64,000 nucleotides of DNA from Leishmania donovani. Taxonomy: Eukaryota; Euglenozoa; Kinetoplastea; Trypanosomatida; Trypanosomatidae. This document shows, piece after piece, positions 10,419 to 20,705 of the stretch. Location: the NCBI RefSeq assembly GCF_000227135.1, contig NC_018258.1, positions 1,003,695-1,067,694 of the forward strand, written 5' to 3'. Below the pieces are notes generated by a model. That model saw only the letters and a program-made list of their open reading frames with translations, was not told where the DNA came from and searched no databases. How positions within the stretch are numbered: position 1 is the first letter of the stretch; every line of letters starts with the position of its first letter. A program made the translations under genes and the position numbers.

Positions 10419-11894
10419 TTACGTTCCATTCGTGAAAGTGGCCGTCTGCTTGAAGACGTTCAGCTGTAGGTGCTTCGCTGTAAACCACGACTTCTTGTTG
10501 TCCCACACAATAACAAACAGCCCGTCGTCGCTGGCGGTGTACTTGTCCGATCCCTCCGACGGGCTGGCCTTGGAGACCACGTAGGGCTCCAGCATGCTTG
10601 TAGGCAACTTCGATGTGTCCATACTCTGTGCCGCCTTCTTGGGCACAAAGTAGGTGGTGAAAGCGACGTCGTGCCCGTTGGCGGAGACAAACTCCCACAA
10701 GACCGACTCCGCCTTCTTCAGCGAGAAGGCGCGCTTCAGCTCCTGCCCCGCCTTTAGAGTGATGTCCTCGGTGACTACACCCGCCTCGTCATCCTGACCG
10801 CCGCTCTGAACGTTGCTGGTGTCGCTCTTGGCGGTGCCGCTTTCCTTCATCGTTCCTTTTTGGTGGGGGTCGTAGCCACGGACGCAACCGCCCTCACAGT
10901 GACACAGGCCACCGAGGTAGTCGGGCACGTACTGGGCATCAATGAAGTTCTGCATGGTGGCTGGGGTGTCGGCAACGTTAACGATGCAAACCTTTCTTTG
11001 CACGCCATGCGGCAACGCGCCGCGCACGATCTTGTAGGCAAACATCACCATCGGCGGCGAATTCACAAGCAGGATCTGGTGCACGCACTTGGGGTAGTAC
11101 TGAAAGAGGGTCTGTAGCGTATTCATGAAGAGGTCCAAGGCCGGCTTCCACAGCATCTTGTAGGTGAGTCCGTTGAGGTCAATGACGATCGTGGCGGATC
11201 GAATGAGTCCATCGTCCGCTTCAGCCTTCAGCGCGCCGGCCGCGTACTGCATCTGCTGGTAGAAGAGAAGCTGCTCCTGCACACCAATGAGATGCTGCAC
11301 CAGCTCCCACATCACCAAATTTGGTGTCTGGCCGATGTTGGCAAGCTGCTTCAGCTTCTTGAGCAGCCCCGGCTCATCGACGCTGCCAAGGTTGAGGTAC
11401 ACCACGGGCTGCCCATGCTTATCCCAGTAGTGGAGTCCGAAGGTGAAGTACTGTTCGATACCGGCGCTGAGGCGGTCCAGCCGCTGGTTCGTCGGACGGG
11501 TCGGCTTGTCCAGGGCGATTAGCACCTTCTCTTGGTCCCATCCCCGACAGCAAATGGCGCTCGGCAGCTCGGCGCGCGAGTCGAGCTCATTCTTCTCGCG
11601 GTAGCTGACAGACAGCTGCATCATCTCGAACGACTTCTGCCTATCCCACTCACGGGAGATGAGGAAGTAGTAACAGTAGTTGCGAATGGGGGAGAAGAAC
11701 GTGCCGACCGCGGCGCCATCACTTGCCGTGCCCTCCATCGGGGAGTTGTACCGCTGTAGAGCAAGGAGCTGCCGCGGCAGCGGGTCATACCTCTTCCGCA
11801 TGAGCTCAATCAGCTCCGTCACCTCTTTCTCTTGGTCCGCGGTCAGCGGAGGGTAGCGACTCCCGCCCTTTGCCGTGCTCTCCTTGGCGACCAT
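10419..11894 (-). CDS. SEC14-like protein with CRAL-TRIO and GOLD domains, 491 aa (cluster copy 2)
   Basis: Tandem paralogue of the gene at 4937-6499, sharing the same order of blocks: an N-terminal helical region (LIELMRKRYDPLPRQLLAL), an SREWDRQKSFEMMQLSVSYR block, HYWDKHGQPVVYLNLGSVDE, the core strand DLNGLTYKMLWKPALDLF, LVNSPPMVMFAYKIVRGALP, the Cys linker LGGLCHCEGGCVRGYDP, and a complete GOLD-like domain (SVLWEFVSANGHDVAFTTYF). I chose the ATG at 11894 because a poly-T tract (11924-11932) and the first AG (11909-11910) on the minus strand lie just upstream. A frame extension to 12122 would lie before the splice site and is excluded. It is predicted to bind or transfer a lipid ligand, which is unknown. 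Confidence 0.88.
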   Translation of the reverse strand: MVAKESTAKGGSRYPPLTADQEKEVTELIELMRKRYDPLPRQLLALQRYNSPMEGTASDGAAVGTFFSPIRNYCYYFLISREWDRQKSFEMMQLSVSYREKNELDSRAELPSAICCRGWDQEKVLIALDKPTRPTNQRLDRLSAGIEQYFTFGLHYWDKHGQPVVYLNLGSVDEPGLLKKLKQLANIGQTPNLVMWELVQHLIGVQEQLLFYQQMQYAAGALKAEADDGLIRSATIVIDLNGLTYKMLWKPALDLFMNTLQTLFQYYPKCVHQILLVNSPPMVMFAYKIVRGALPHGVQRKVCIVNVADTPATMQNFIDAQYVPDYLGGLCHCEGGCVRGYDPHQKGTMKESGTAKSDTSNVQSGGQDDEAGVVTEDITLKAGQELKRAFSLKKAESVLWEFVSANGHDVAFTTYFVPKKAAQSMDTSKLPTSMLEPYVVSKASPSEGSDKYTASDDGLFVIVWDNKKSWFTAKHLQLNVFKQTATFTNGT

Positions 11895-11908
11895 TAGAGA
11901 AGAGGCTC

Positions 11909-11934
11909 CTGCAGAGCGGAAAAAAAAAGCGACG
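11909..11934 (-). promoter_or_regulatory. Predicted trans-splice acceptor for CRAL-TRIO copy 2
   Basis: A nine-T run on the minus strand (11924-11932) is followed by the first AG at 11910-11909, only 14 nt before the chosen ATG. It decides the start. Confidence 0.55.
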
Positions 11935-12941
11935 CAAATGAGGAGGTGTATGAGCGAGCGAGTGGAAGTAGGAATGCGTCGCTTTAGAGGATGGACGACA
12001 GATGGGAGAACCAGGAGAATTACGGGTCGTGATTGTGCCTGTGGAGATGTGTCTTCCCGCAGTACGGCTGCAGACCTCTGAAGAGGGGAGAGGGAACGGC
12101 AGAGGGAGGCACGCGGAGGCAAAACCAGTGGAGCGGGACGGAGGTGTGGAGGTCACACGCCAACGGAATGAGTGTGGCGCTCAGCCGACGGTGCATCTTA
12201 CGCACCGCGCGCAAAGCAAACAAAGGAAAGCGGCTGATCGCCCAGACATATCGGCACATGCCCACCTGCAACCTTCTCTCGTTGTGGTGTTTTCTGTATC
12301 GATGTCCGTGTGTGCCGAGTCTACGGGTATCTGTGCACATGAACACGCACTTCCAATCAATCCAAGGAGAGACGAAACACCCCTTCGCATGCGCAGGCGC
12401 ACACACGTGGGAGAGGAGTCAGATGTACCTGCCACACGCAGCGGCTCGGCACAGACCCCGATGCGCCCACCCGCTCATATCGGGACAGGAACGCACAAAC
12501 CAACCAACCAAACAAAAAAAAAACCACAGCGGAGGAGACACCGCAGACATACCCACATTCTCCCTCGAAAACATAAGCGAAGCAGAGGTACGAAGACACA
12601 CACACGCGCGCACGCACGCACATGTACACACAGAAAAAAGGGAGGATGAACACTGCGGAGGCGGAGCAGCGGCACTGGAGGATAAAAGCAGTGAGAGAGA
12701 GAAGCCAATGAGGAAAAGAAAGAAAAGAACACAAAAAGAAAGGAAGCGATAGGGGCCTTTCACTTCCGCTGGGTGCCTCGACACCGCATACGGCGCGGAC
12801 CCCCTGTAGCAGTCTTACAATATAGAGCGCCTCCTCCTCTTCGTTACGGTGTCGCTGGCGGTCTTTGCGTGTGGCGCACTCGCGCTAAACGCTGCCGCTT
12901 CGTTGTCGCCTCCGTCGCCGAAAAAACGGCTGCATACGGAA
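11935..12941. other. Intergenic spacer
   Basis: A-rich and homopurine stretches (12508-12535, 12690-12752) and short CA runs near 12596-12630. No gene seen. Confidence 0.5.
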
Positions 12942-14397
12942 TCACTTCTTTACACACTGTTTATGGAGCAGCTGTGCGTGCTGCTTGAAGGCCTTCATCT
13001 GAAGGTGCTTCGACATCACCCAGGACTTCTTTTTGCCCCACACCCGGACCATCACACCCTCCGCTGTAGCGGCGTACTCACTCAAGTTCTCGAACGGTTT
13101 TAACTTGGAAGCCACGTACGGTTTCGATGAGCGCACATCCACCTTGTCCATGTCGACGCCTTGCGCCTGCGCATGAGGGATGACGGAGGCCCGCCAAGAC
13201 GGGATCGTGCCCACTCGACGATGCAACGCTTCGCGCAACGGACTCGCTCGGGAGCAGGGAAAATACCTTGCGTGCGGCGCCATCCCTCAGCGAGATATCC
13301 TCGGTGACGGCACCGCCTTCCATCGGGATCTACTCCGCGGCGCTCTGGGTATCGTCTTGGTCAAAGGTGGTGGTGCCGCTAGCGGCGTTCTTCGGCCTGT
13401 ACGAACGCACGCAGCCACCCTGGCAGTGACACGCGCCGCCGTAAAAGTCTGGCACGTACTGCTCCTCGATGTGTTCCTGCAGAAGCGCCAGCGATTCACT
13501 CGGTTTAGCCATGCGAACCTTTGCCTGCACCGTGCCAGGAAGAACGTGGCGAATGATGCCATAGGCGAACGTTACCATCGACGGCGCATTCACCACGAGA
13601 ATGTGGTGCACGCACTCGGGGTAGTGGGCGAACAGTGTCTTGAGACAGGTGACGAAGAGATCAATCGCCGGCTTCCAGATCATCTTGTACGTGAACCCCA
13701 GCAGGTCAACTACGATCGTGGTTGCTCGGATGAGCCCTTCGGAGGCGTCCACCTTGAGCTGACCCGCATCGTACTGCATTTGCTGGTAGTACGCAAGCCA
13801 CTCACCCGAACCCAACAGGTGCTGCAGCATCTCCCACATGACAGCGTCCATGGACTCACCTACATCCGTGGTCTGCTTCAGCTCCTTCAGTAGGTTTTCT
13901 TCGTCAACGCTGCCCAGCATGAGGTAGAAGACAGGCTGTCCGTACCTGTCCCAGTAGTGAAGACCACATGGGAAGTATCGCTCGAGCTTGGCGATGATCT
14001 CATCGGCGCGCTGATTACTTGCCCGCTCCTCCTTGCCCAGCGCACGCACCACCTCCATCTCGTCCCACCCGCGGATCGAAACCGCCGACGGCAGCTCACT
14101 GCGTTCATCGAGGCGGCACTGCAGGCGGTACGCCACGTTCTTTTTCATGGCTTCAAACGCCTTCTGCACGTCCCACTGGCGAGAGATGAGGGCGCAGTAG
14201 CAGTAGCTGCGCGTGGTGTTGTGCGGCGTCGGCGCGTCCTCTGAAGTCGGCGAGTAATACAGCAGGATTTGCAGCTGTTTCGGAAGCGGGTCATAGGTCT
14301 CTTTCATGAGCTGCACAAGCTGAGTAATCTTCTGCTCCCTTTCGGGCGTCATATCGACATACCGGCGATGCCGCGGTGCGGAGGCTGCCGCGGACAT
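12942..14397 (-). pseudogene. Third CRAL-TRIO/GOLD gene, broken by an in-frame stop and a frameshift
   Basis: The frame from the ATG at 14397 encodes 355 residues with an intact CRAL-TRIO part (MKETYDPLPKQLQIL; SRQWDVQKAFEAMKK; HYWDRYGQPVFYLMLGSVDE; DLLGFTYKMIWKPAIDLF; GACHCQGGCVRSY), then stops at a TAG (13330-13332) in the linker. The same frame continues with GOLD sequence (GGAVTEDISLRDG, ESVARSVASSSGHD). It must then shift around 13186-13200 to keep homology (VIPHAQAQGVDMDKVDV, PYVASKLKPF, KKSWVMSKHLQMKAF) down to 12942. Copy 2 shows each block in one frame. Either the gene is a pseudogene, or a truncated protein without GOLD is made (13330-14397), or there are sequence errors. A poly-pyrimidine tract and AG at 14420-14421 lie upstream. 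Confidence 0.8.
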
Positions 14398-14419
14398 TAC
14401 GGCTTCGAAGAGTGCGATT

Positions 14420-14500
14420 CTGGTGACGATGCAAGCGAAATGAGTGAGAGGGGTTGGCGGTGCACCAACGACAAGGATAGAAAAGAAAGCGCCGAAGCGC
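14420..14500 (-). promoter_or_regulatory. Predicted trans-splice acceptor for CRAL-TRIO copy 3
   Basis: A CT-rich run on the minus strand (near 14480-14500, then 14433-14455) precedes the first AG at 14421-14420. The 5' UTR would be about 23 nt, so the 5' end of the broken gene looks intact. Confidence 0.4.
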
Positions 14501-14929
14501 GGGAGAAGTGGGGAGGTAGGAAGCGTTGCAAGACGGCAGCACTCCGCAACAAGACGGCGCCGCTTCAACCAAAAGCGAACCCTTTCCCTCCCTCCACACA
14601 CAAAAAATGAAAGCGACCCGCGTCTCGGCAAGTCGTCGCGGCGAAGGTGCGTGGTGGCAATCGATGAATGGGCGTCTTCGTTTTTTTCCCTTTTCCGTTT
14701 TTCTGGTCCTGCAGGATAATTGGGCCTTGTCTTCCTTGAGTGTGGCGCTGTGCACGCTCTATGGGGCGCATGCGTAAGAGGTGGCAGCCGTGCGGGGAGA
14801 GGAGGGGGCAACAAGGGAATCATAGAGAGGACGGAACGGTATTACAAATCAGTTGTAGAGATAGGCCTCATGGGTGAGCGGATGATTTCAGCGGTAAGAT
14901 GGCGCACGGTTGACAGGGCGAGGGAGGGC
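14500..14929. other. Intergenic spacer
   Basis: No convincing open frame. Includes a T-run with CT-rich stretch near 14672-14702. Confidence 0.4.
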
Positions 14930-15355
14930 GTCAGATGATCTTCCCACGCCAAGATCAAATTGCCCGAAGTGAGTGTGAAACGGGGGCAGAGCTTCCAGGT
15001 GCCCCAGCTGCCAATTCCGCGTATCACTGGCGGCATCCTGTGACCCGTGCGGTGCTGCAGCCAGATTGAAAGCACTTCATAAAGCACTGCGTCAAGACAG
15101 ATTCCGTGGTATCCTTGCTCCGCAGCTGCAGGTTCGATTCTGTCAAGGAGAAACTGGGATCCGCCAGGTAATGCTACAACGGCTGTGTTGGCGCCTTTAC
15201 AGGGGAGCAGCTCAAAGCCGTAGAGAGAGAGGATGAGAGTAGCGCATGCACGCACGCACAGGCGCACCGCAAAGGAGACGAGCAGACGCCAACACTCGAT
15301 AACAGAAGAAGAGGCACCCAAAAAGGTAACAGCGAGAGAAGAAGAGAGCGCTGAG
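14930..15355 (-). other. Coding-like open stretch of unknown origin
   Basis: A minus frame is open through this stretch, with balanced composition in its lower half (GGSQFLLDRIEPAAAEQGYH, HGICLDAVLYEVLSIWLQH, GIGSWGTWKLCPRFTL). It has no ATG of its own and is out of frame with the CorA coding frame of the adjoining fragment. I recognise no family. It could be the remnant of a gene disrupted when the CorA fragment arrived, or chance. Confidence 0.2.
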
Positions 15356-15842
15356 GGAGGCGACGGCGAAGCAGCAGCACGCGGCGCAGGGCATCCGCCT
15401 GGTCGCTCTCGCAATCCAGTTCGATAAGGGGCAGCATGGAGTCGATGGTGTCCACCTCGCCCAAAAACATGACAGTGTTCGGCAGGTAGGCGTAGCAGAC
15501 GGAGGAGAGAAGCAGCGACACAAAAATGGACGTGCACAGCACCGAACCTGCGGACGCGCTCATCGGTGGCGCCGAGAGCTCGCCCGACGCACCGGAAGGC
15601 CGTGCGTACGGTGATGAGGGGGAGGCCGTGCCCTTGCTCAGCTGAGTCATGTACCGCAGCCGACTAAACACCGAGGCCTGCAGCTGCTCCCACGACTTTA
15701 CGTACTGCACCTCCTCGCCGTTATCGCTGTCCACGTAAAGCACATCGTCGCGGCTGCGTTCAGCTGCGGCGTCCTCGTGAGGGTCGTGCGGCGATCGGCG
15801 CCGGCGTCGTTGCCCCTCCGCTGCTGGAGCGCTGCGCTGGGC
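15356..15842 (-). pseudogene. Dispersed fragment of the CorA-type transporter gene
   Basis: These ~487 bp match the coding segment at about 18043-18529 with few differences, and stop matching abruptly on both sides (a GAGGCGACGG junction at the low end, GCGCTGGGC at the high end). The frame encodes DDVLYVDSDNGEEVQYVKSW through LLLRRRL but has neither the N-terminus nor the GMN/membrane end. It shares variants (CAGTGTTCGG, TAGCAGACGG) with the 17942-19014 contig rather than with 17036-17842. It cannot encode a working transporter. It is a duplicated internal fragment about 1.2 kb downstream of the real gene end. Confidence 0.75.
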
Positions 15843-16350
15843 GCGACGGGCTGCTCACGGTGGTGGTGACCTCGCGATAAGATGGAGTTTTTCCTCCGCC
15901 TAGAAGTGATCTTGACCTAGGACGTCATCTCGGTGTGCTGGCAAGCTGGATGGCGTAGAGGGGATCTTGCAGATGATCATTAGTGTCGGCGCAGAGCGAC
16001 CCAGTGACAGAAAGGACGTGGCTGGGAAGCGTAGGAGCACAACAGATTATTTTGGGAAGGCGAGCAGATTCCAAAGCAGAAGGATGGCTCTGTCCGTTGT
16101 TAGCCAGGGCATGACCGTGAAACACGCGAGGGACCGTGAGCTGGAGGATGGGTTGGGGGTGGGGGCGGAGGTGCCTCAGCATCTTTATACTGCACTACCT
16201 GCTCGGCGACTGTCGTGAGACCATAGCCTTCTGGCGCATATCGAGGCGTTATCGGTTTCTCTCTTCCTCTCCAGCAACTCGGCGCAACCAGGCAAAACAC
16301 CATAGAGGAGGCAATCAAGCCTTAAATCTTAAGTTAGACTGCACTTTCAA
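15843..16350 (-). other. Coding-like open stretches flanking the CorA fragment
   Basis: Two minus frames carry non-repetitive sequence: one around 16100-16318 (EKPITPRYAPEGYGLTTVAE, AEQVVQYKDAEAP) and one around 15925-16182 (SARLPKIICCAPTLPSHVL). Neither has a credible start and end. No family is recognised. Possibly a decayed gene, otherwise chance. Confidence 0.2.
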
Positions 16351-16612
16351 GTGAGGCCACCATTTGAAACGGAAAAAAAAAACGTAAAACAAAAGCGGGT
16401 GGGGCTGGAGGGACGGCAGGGCCTCCCCCTCCCAGACACACGCATACATACGCGGGCCAATGCCGCTTTACCGGGCTGGACAGCTCTTTTTCGGAAGTTG
16501 TGGGGAGGACACACACGAGAAAGAATGCACCACTCCCACCACTACCCCACCAAAACGAATGCAAGGACCCACCCAAAACAATAAAACTACAGGAAACATG
16601 AGATGGACAAGA

Positions 16613-16643
<31 letters not shown>

Positions 16644-17035
16644 CGCACACACGGACGCAAGCACTGCAGACACACCAATGCGCATGTGAGAGAAATCACA
16701 GCAGCTAAAAGGAGCGAACGAACAGGTCCAAGGAAAAGAGAGGCAAGACGCTCACCCGAGAAATGATGATAATGAGTCGCGGAGGCGGGACGGGTCACGC
16801 AAGCCCGGCTAGGGAAGAACAAAGGCACAGCACCAGTAATCGAGGAAGCAACCACAACCGCCACACCGAAGACGACTCGGGTGCAAAACTTGTTGGCTGC
16901 AAAGTCTCTGCACACGCGCACGCGCGCAAGGGATGGCAGCACGCATTCTCTCGTCGGCAGCCCATTCGCCTTTGTTTTGCGCTTTTCTCGATCTCTCGCT
17001 TGCCGCAAGTGCCTTGTAGAGGACGTGTGTCCCAG
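16351..17035. other. Intergenic spacer
   Basis: A-run at 16372-16383, CA microsatellite at 16613-16651. Likely 3' UTR of the CorA gene. No gene seen. Confidence 0.5.
16613..16651. repeat. CA microsatellite
   Basis: About 39 bases of near-perfect (AC)n with GC interruptions after the first 22 bases. Confidence 0.9.
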
Positions 17036-20000
17036 TTACGCTATCAAGTAGATTTTCCGGGTCAAGTAAGCGTAGATGGGGAAGATGGTGCCGGCAACGC
17101 TGATGAAGGCTATTACACCCACAATACTCCAGAATGGTGTTGTGCCATTCACGTTCATAAAAGGCACCGGGCAGTTCATGCCCCAATGCGAGGCCACAAT
17201 AGTCAGTGGCAGCAGAACGAGCAAGACGTACTGGCAGAACAACGAGTAGTAGTCGGCTGTTTCGCTGGTGCGGGAGTTGGTGAAGTTCACCTTCGAGGTG
17301 TAGATGAGGGTTGTATTCCCGATCACCGTCCGCGCCGCTTCGAGGTTGTGCAGAACGCCCATGATGCTCTTGTGAATCGCGTTGAGGGACGGCGGTGCCA
17401 TCATGTGGATGTGGTGGATGAGGCTGCTTCCGCCCCCTCCTGCTGATGCTGAACCTTGTTGCGCACTCTTGAACTGATCTGCAACACTTCCAGCAGAAGA
17501 ATCGCGTGCCGTTCGCGCCGGCGACTTGCGCGACCGGACGAAGCGCGCAACTGTGTGCATCGTTGGCCGGTCAAGCGCCTCCAACAGGCAGATCTTCTGG
17601 AAGAGCAGCCGCCTGTGCACTGCGAGGCGACGGCGAAGCAGCAGCACGCGGCGCAGGGCATCCGCCTGGTCGCTCTCGCAATCCAGTTCGATAAGGGGCA
17701 GCATGGAGTCGATGGTGTCCACCTCGCCCAAAAACATGACAGTTTTCGGCAGGTAGGCGTAGCGGACGGAGGAGAGAAGCAGCGACACAAAAATGGACGT
17801 GCACAGCCCCGAACCTGCGGACGCGCTCATCGGTGGCGCCGANNNNNNNNNNNNNNNNNNNNNNNNNNNNNNNNNNNNNNNNNNNNNNNNNNNNNNNNNN
17901 NNNNNNNNNNNNNNNNNNNNNNNNNNNNNNNNNNNNNNNNNGACTTGCGCGACCGGACGAAGCGCGCAACTGTGTGCATCGTTGGCCGGTCAAGCGCCTC
18001 CAACAGGCAGATCTTCTGGAAGAGCAGCCGCCTGTGCACTGCGAGGCGACGGCGAAGCAGCAGCACGCGGCGCAGGGCATCCGCCTGGTCGCTCTCGCAA
18101 TCCAGTTCGATAAGGGGCAGCATGGAGTCGATGGTGTCCACCTCGCCCAAAAACATGACAGTGTTCGGCAGGTAGGCGTAGCAGACGGAGGAGAGAAGCA
18201 GCGACACAAAAATGGACGTGCACAGCACCGAACCTGCGGACGCGCTCATCGGTGGCGCCGAGAGCTCGCCCGACGCACCGGCAGGCCGTGCGTACGGTGA
18301 TGAGGGGGAGGCCGTGCCCTTGCTCAGCTGAGTCATGTACCGCAGCCGACTAAACACCGAGGCCTGCAGCTGCTCCCACGACTTTACGTACTGCACCTCC
18401 TCGCAGTTATCGCCGTCCACGTAAAGCACATCGTCGCGGCTGCGTTCAGCTGCGGCGTCCTCGTGAGGGTCGTGCGGCGATCGGCGCCGGCGTCGTTGCC
18501 CCTCCGCTGCTGGAGCGCTGCGCTGGGCACGGCGGTCGGCACTGGTGAGTCCCAGCGTGCTTGCGGGGCACCACGTCACACAACCCGTGGGGAAGCAGAC
18601 GACGTAGATGGACGTGATGAGCGGCGTCGCGGCCATTTCCTGACCGTGCAGCGACGCCTGCGTGACCTGGCGGAGGCTGGCAGACGAGACAGAGGAGGCG
18701 TGCCGGCTCATGGCGGCGGCAGCAGCAGCAGCAGCAGCAGGAAGGCCGCGGATGCTGCGCGCAAAACTCTCCGTCCAGGTCAGGTCGTTCAGAGGCTCCG
18801 TGCCCTTGCTCAGCTGAGTCATGTACCGCAGCCGACTAAACACCGAGGCCTGCAGCTGCTCCCACGACTTTACGTACTGCACCTCCTCGCAGTTATCGCC
18901 GTCCACGTAAAGCACATCGTCGCGGCTGCGTTCAGCTGCGGCGTCCTCGTGAGGGTCGTGCGGCGATCGGCGCCGGCGTCGTTGCCCCTCCGCTGCTGGA
19001 GCGCTGCGCTGGGCNNNNNNNNNNNNNNNNNNNNNNNNNNNNNNNNNNNNNNNNNNNNNNNNNNNNNNNNNNNNNNNNNNNNNNNNNNNNNNNNNNNNNN
19101 NNNNNNNNNNNNNCTTGCTCAGCTGAGTCATGTACCGCAGCCGACTAAACACCGAGGCCTGCAGCTGCTCCCACGACTTTACGTACTGCACCTCCTCGCA
19201 GTTATCGCCGTCCACGTAAAGCACATCGTCGCGGCTGCGTTCAGCTGCGGCGTCCTCGTGAGGGTCGTGCGGCGATCGGCGCCGGCGTCGTTGCCCCTCC
19301 GCTGCTGGAGCGCTGCGCTGGGCACGGCGGTCGGCACTGGTGAGTCCCAGCGTGCTTGCGGGGCACCACGTCACACAACCCGTGGGGAAGCAGACGACGT
19401 AGATGGACGTGATGAGCGGCGTCGCGGCCATTTCCTGACCGTGCAGCGACGCCTGCGTGACCTGGCGGAGGCTGGCAGACGAGACAGAGGAGGCGTGCCG
19501 GCTCATGGCGGCGGCAGCAGCAGCAGCAGCAGCAGGAAGGCCGCGGATGCTGCGCGCAAAACTCTCCGTCCAGGTCAGGTCGTTCAGAGGCTCGTTGGCG
19601 AACTCGGCGGCCGAGGAAGCTCGCGAGAGCAGCGCGCTTTCCCATGCTGCCTCGCTCATCGCCGCCGACGCCTGCACTGATGTCAGCAGCGTGGCCAGCT
19701 CCAGCGCCACGTAGTGCGTCGGCTCGGCCACGCCGCCCCTCGATGTGCGCTTTACAGACGTCGCCTGCACCGGCTCCACCTGCAGCACGCGGTCAGCCGG
19801 AGAGCTGAGGCCGACCAGCTCCTCCTCGTACACGTTATCGAGCGAAGAGCGGGCAGGGCGCGGGTGCGCTTGCCGCTGTTCGCACACCGCTGTGAGTGTG
19901 TGCGCTGTCGACGCTTGCAGTCCCAGCGCCGCCCACAGCGCGCTCATGGGAACGTCGCCGCTCCCCGCGTCGTGCAGTTCTGCCGGCGGCGGCACACCGT

Positions 20001-20562
20001 GCAGGTCGAGCCAGAAGAAGCCGTCGCCGCCGTCGCCGTCGCCGGTGCGCAGTTGCGCCCGCTCCAGCAGCTGCAGCGTATTGCGCACCGTGTCGCAGCA
20101 CTGCGACAGCGCCGCAGACTCGCCACCGTGCGCGCTGTAACCAACCTTGACCAGCCGAGCGTGGAAGGCGTAGCTGTCGTCACCGTTGCTTGACGTGGAG
20201 CTGCTGCTGCGGCTGGAGCTGGAGCTGCTCGAGGAGGCGCGTGTGTGTGTGTGAGGGGGGCGGCTGCGTCTCTCATTGCCGGGGCCATTACGCCCTGCGC
20301 GGACGGGAGGAGTAGCGTTTCTGTCGGAGTTGGAAGTGTTACTGCTGCTGCGCGAGTGTGGCCGGTGACTGCGACGCTGGCGACCTCTGCCCGTATTTAG
20401 CGTGTTGCGAAGGTAGTTGAAGCTGTCGGGGAGGTTCGCGGAGAGACGTTCTCGCACCATAGACTCGTTGATGGGCGGGGCAGGGGCTTCGTGCTGGTGA
20501 TTTCCCTTTGAGAAGAAGGAGTTGTTCTTCCGCGTGCACGGTATATCAACGACTGACGACAT
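17036..20562 (-). CDS. CorA-type Mg2+ transporter (assembly-split, internal tandem duplication)
   Basis: The C-terminus carries the CorA signature GMN (17175-17183) at the end of the first of two hydrophobic segments (YVLLVLLPLTIVASHWGMN, then FWSIVGVIAFISVAGTIFP), ending in a short charged tail. The long N-terminal part is cytosolic-like, Ser/Ala-rich and basic. CorA family members form pentameric Mg2+ channels. The ATG at 20562 follows a pyrimidine tract and AG at 20687-20688. Two 99-N gaps (17843-17941, 19015-19113) are flanked by overlapping sequence. Removing the duplicated 419 and 309 bp gives one uninterrupted frame of 2799 nt (932 aa), whereas as written the frame is lost at the first gap. 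The merged gene keeps two tandem copies of a 162-codon unit (18319-18804 and 18805/19114-19599). Substrate is inferred from the family. Confidence 0.85.
17843..17941. other. Assembly gap (99 N) with overlapping flanks
   Basis: 17523-17842 (320 bp) recurs at 17942-18261 with only a few substitutions. The gap is a failed contig merge within the CorA gene. Confidence 0.9.
18319..19599 (-). repeat. In-frame 486-bp tandem duplication within the CorA gene
   Basis: The unit starting at CTTGCTCAGCTGAG occurs at 18319 and again at 18805, a spacing of 486 bp = 162 codons. The second copy is cut by the gap at 19015 and reappears in full at 19114-19599. The unit encodes EPLNDLTWTESFARSIRGLP through SRLRYMTQLSKGT. 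The junction (near 18797-18803) joins AGAGGCTC to CGTGCCC, with short shared GAGGC at the parental sites. Confidence 0.85.
19015..19113. other. Assembly gap (99 N) with overlapping flanks
   Basis: 18805-19014 (210 bp) is repeated exactly as far as I can read at 19114-19323, so no sequence need be missing here. Confidence 0.88.
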
Positions 20563-20686
20563 GGTTAACGAGACGAGCGCGGTGAGAAAACTGTGAGGAA
20601 ATGGTGACGAGGAGGTGTGGGTTAGACCCTGCTCCGATTTGCCTGCTGTGCGGAGAGGAGGCGGGTGACGAGTTTGCTGACGGTTA

Positions 20687-20705
20687 CTTGCGAAAGAAAA
20701 AGGCG
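20687..20705 (-). promoter_or_regulatory. Predicted trans-splice acceptor for the CorA gene
   Basis: A minus-strand T/C run (20691-20703) is followed by the first AG at 20688-20687; the 5' UTR would be about 125 nt. Confidence 0.45.

Noticed and set aside
10419..12122. Longer 567-residue form of CRAL-TRIO copy 2
   Set aside because: The extra 76 residues lie upstream of the predicted splice acceptor (11909-11910), are low complexity, and have no match in the paralogues.
15127..15136. GGTTCGATTC, a B-box-like match
   Set aside because: Flanks do not pair as a T-arm and no tRNA fold is visible around it.
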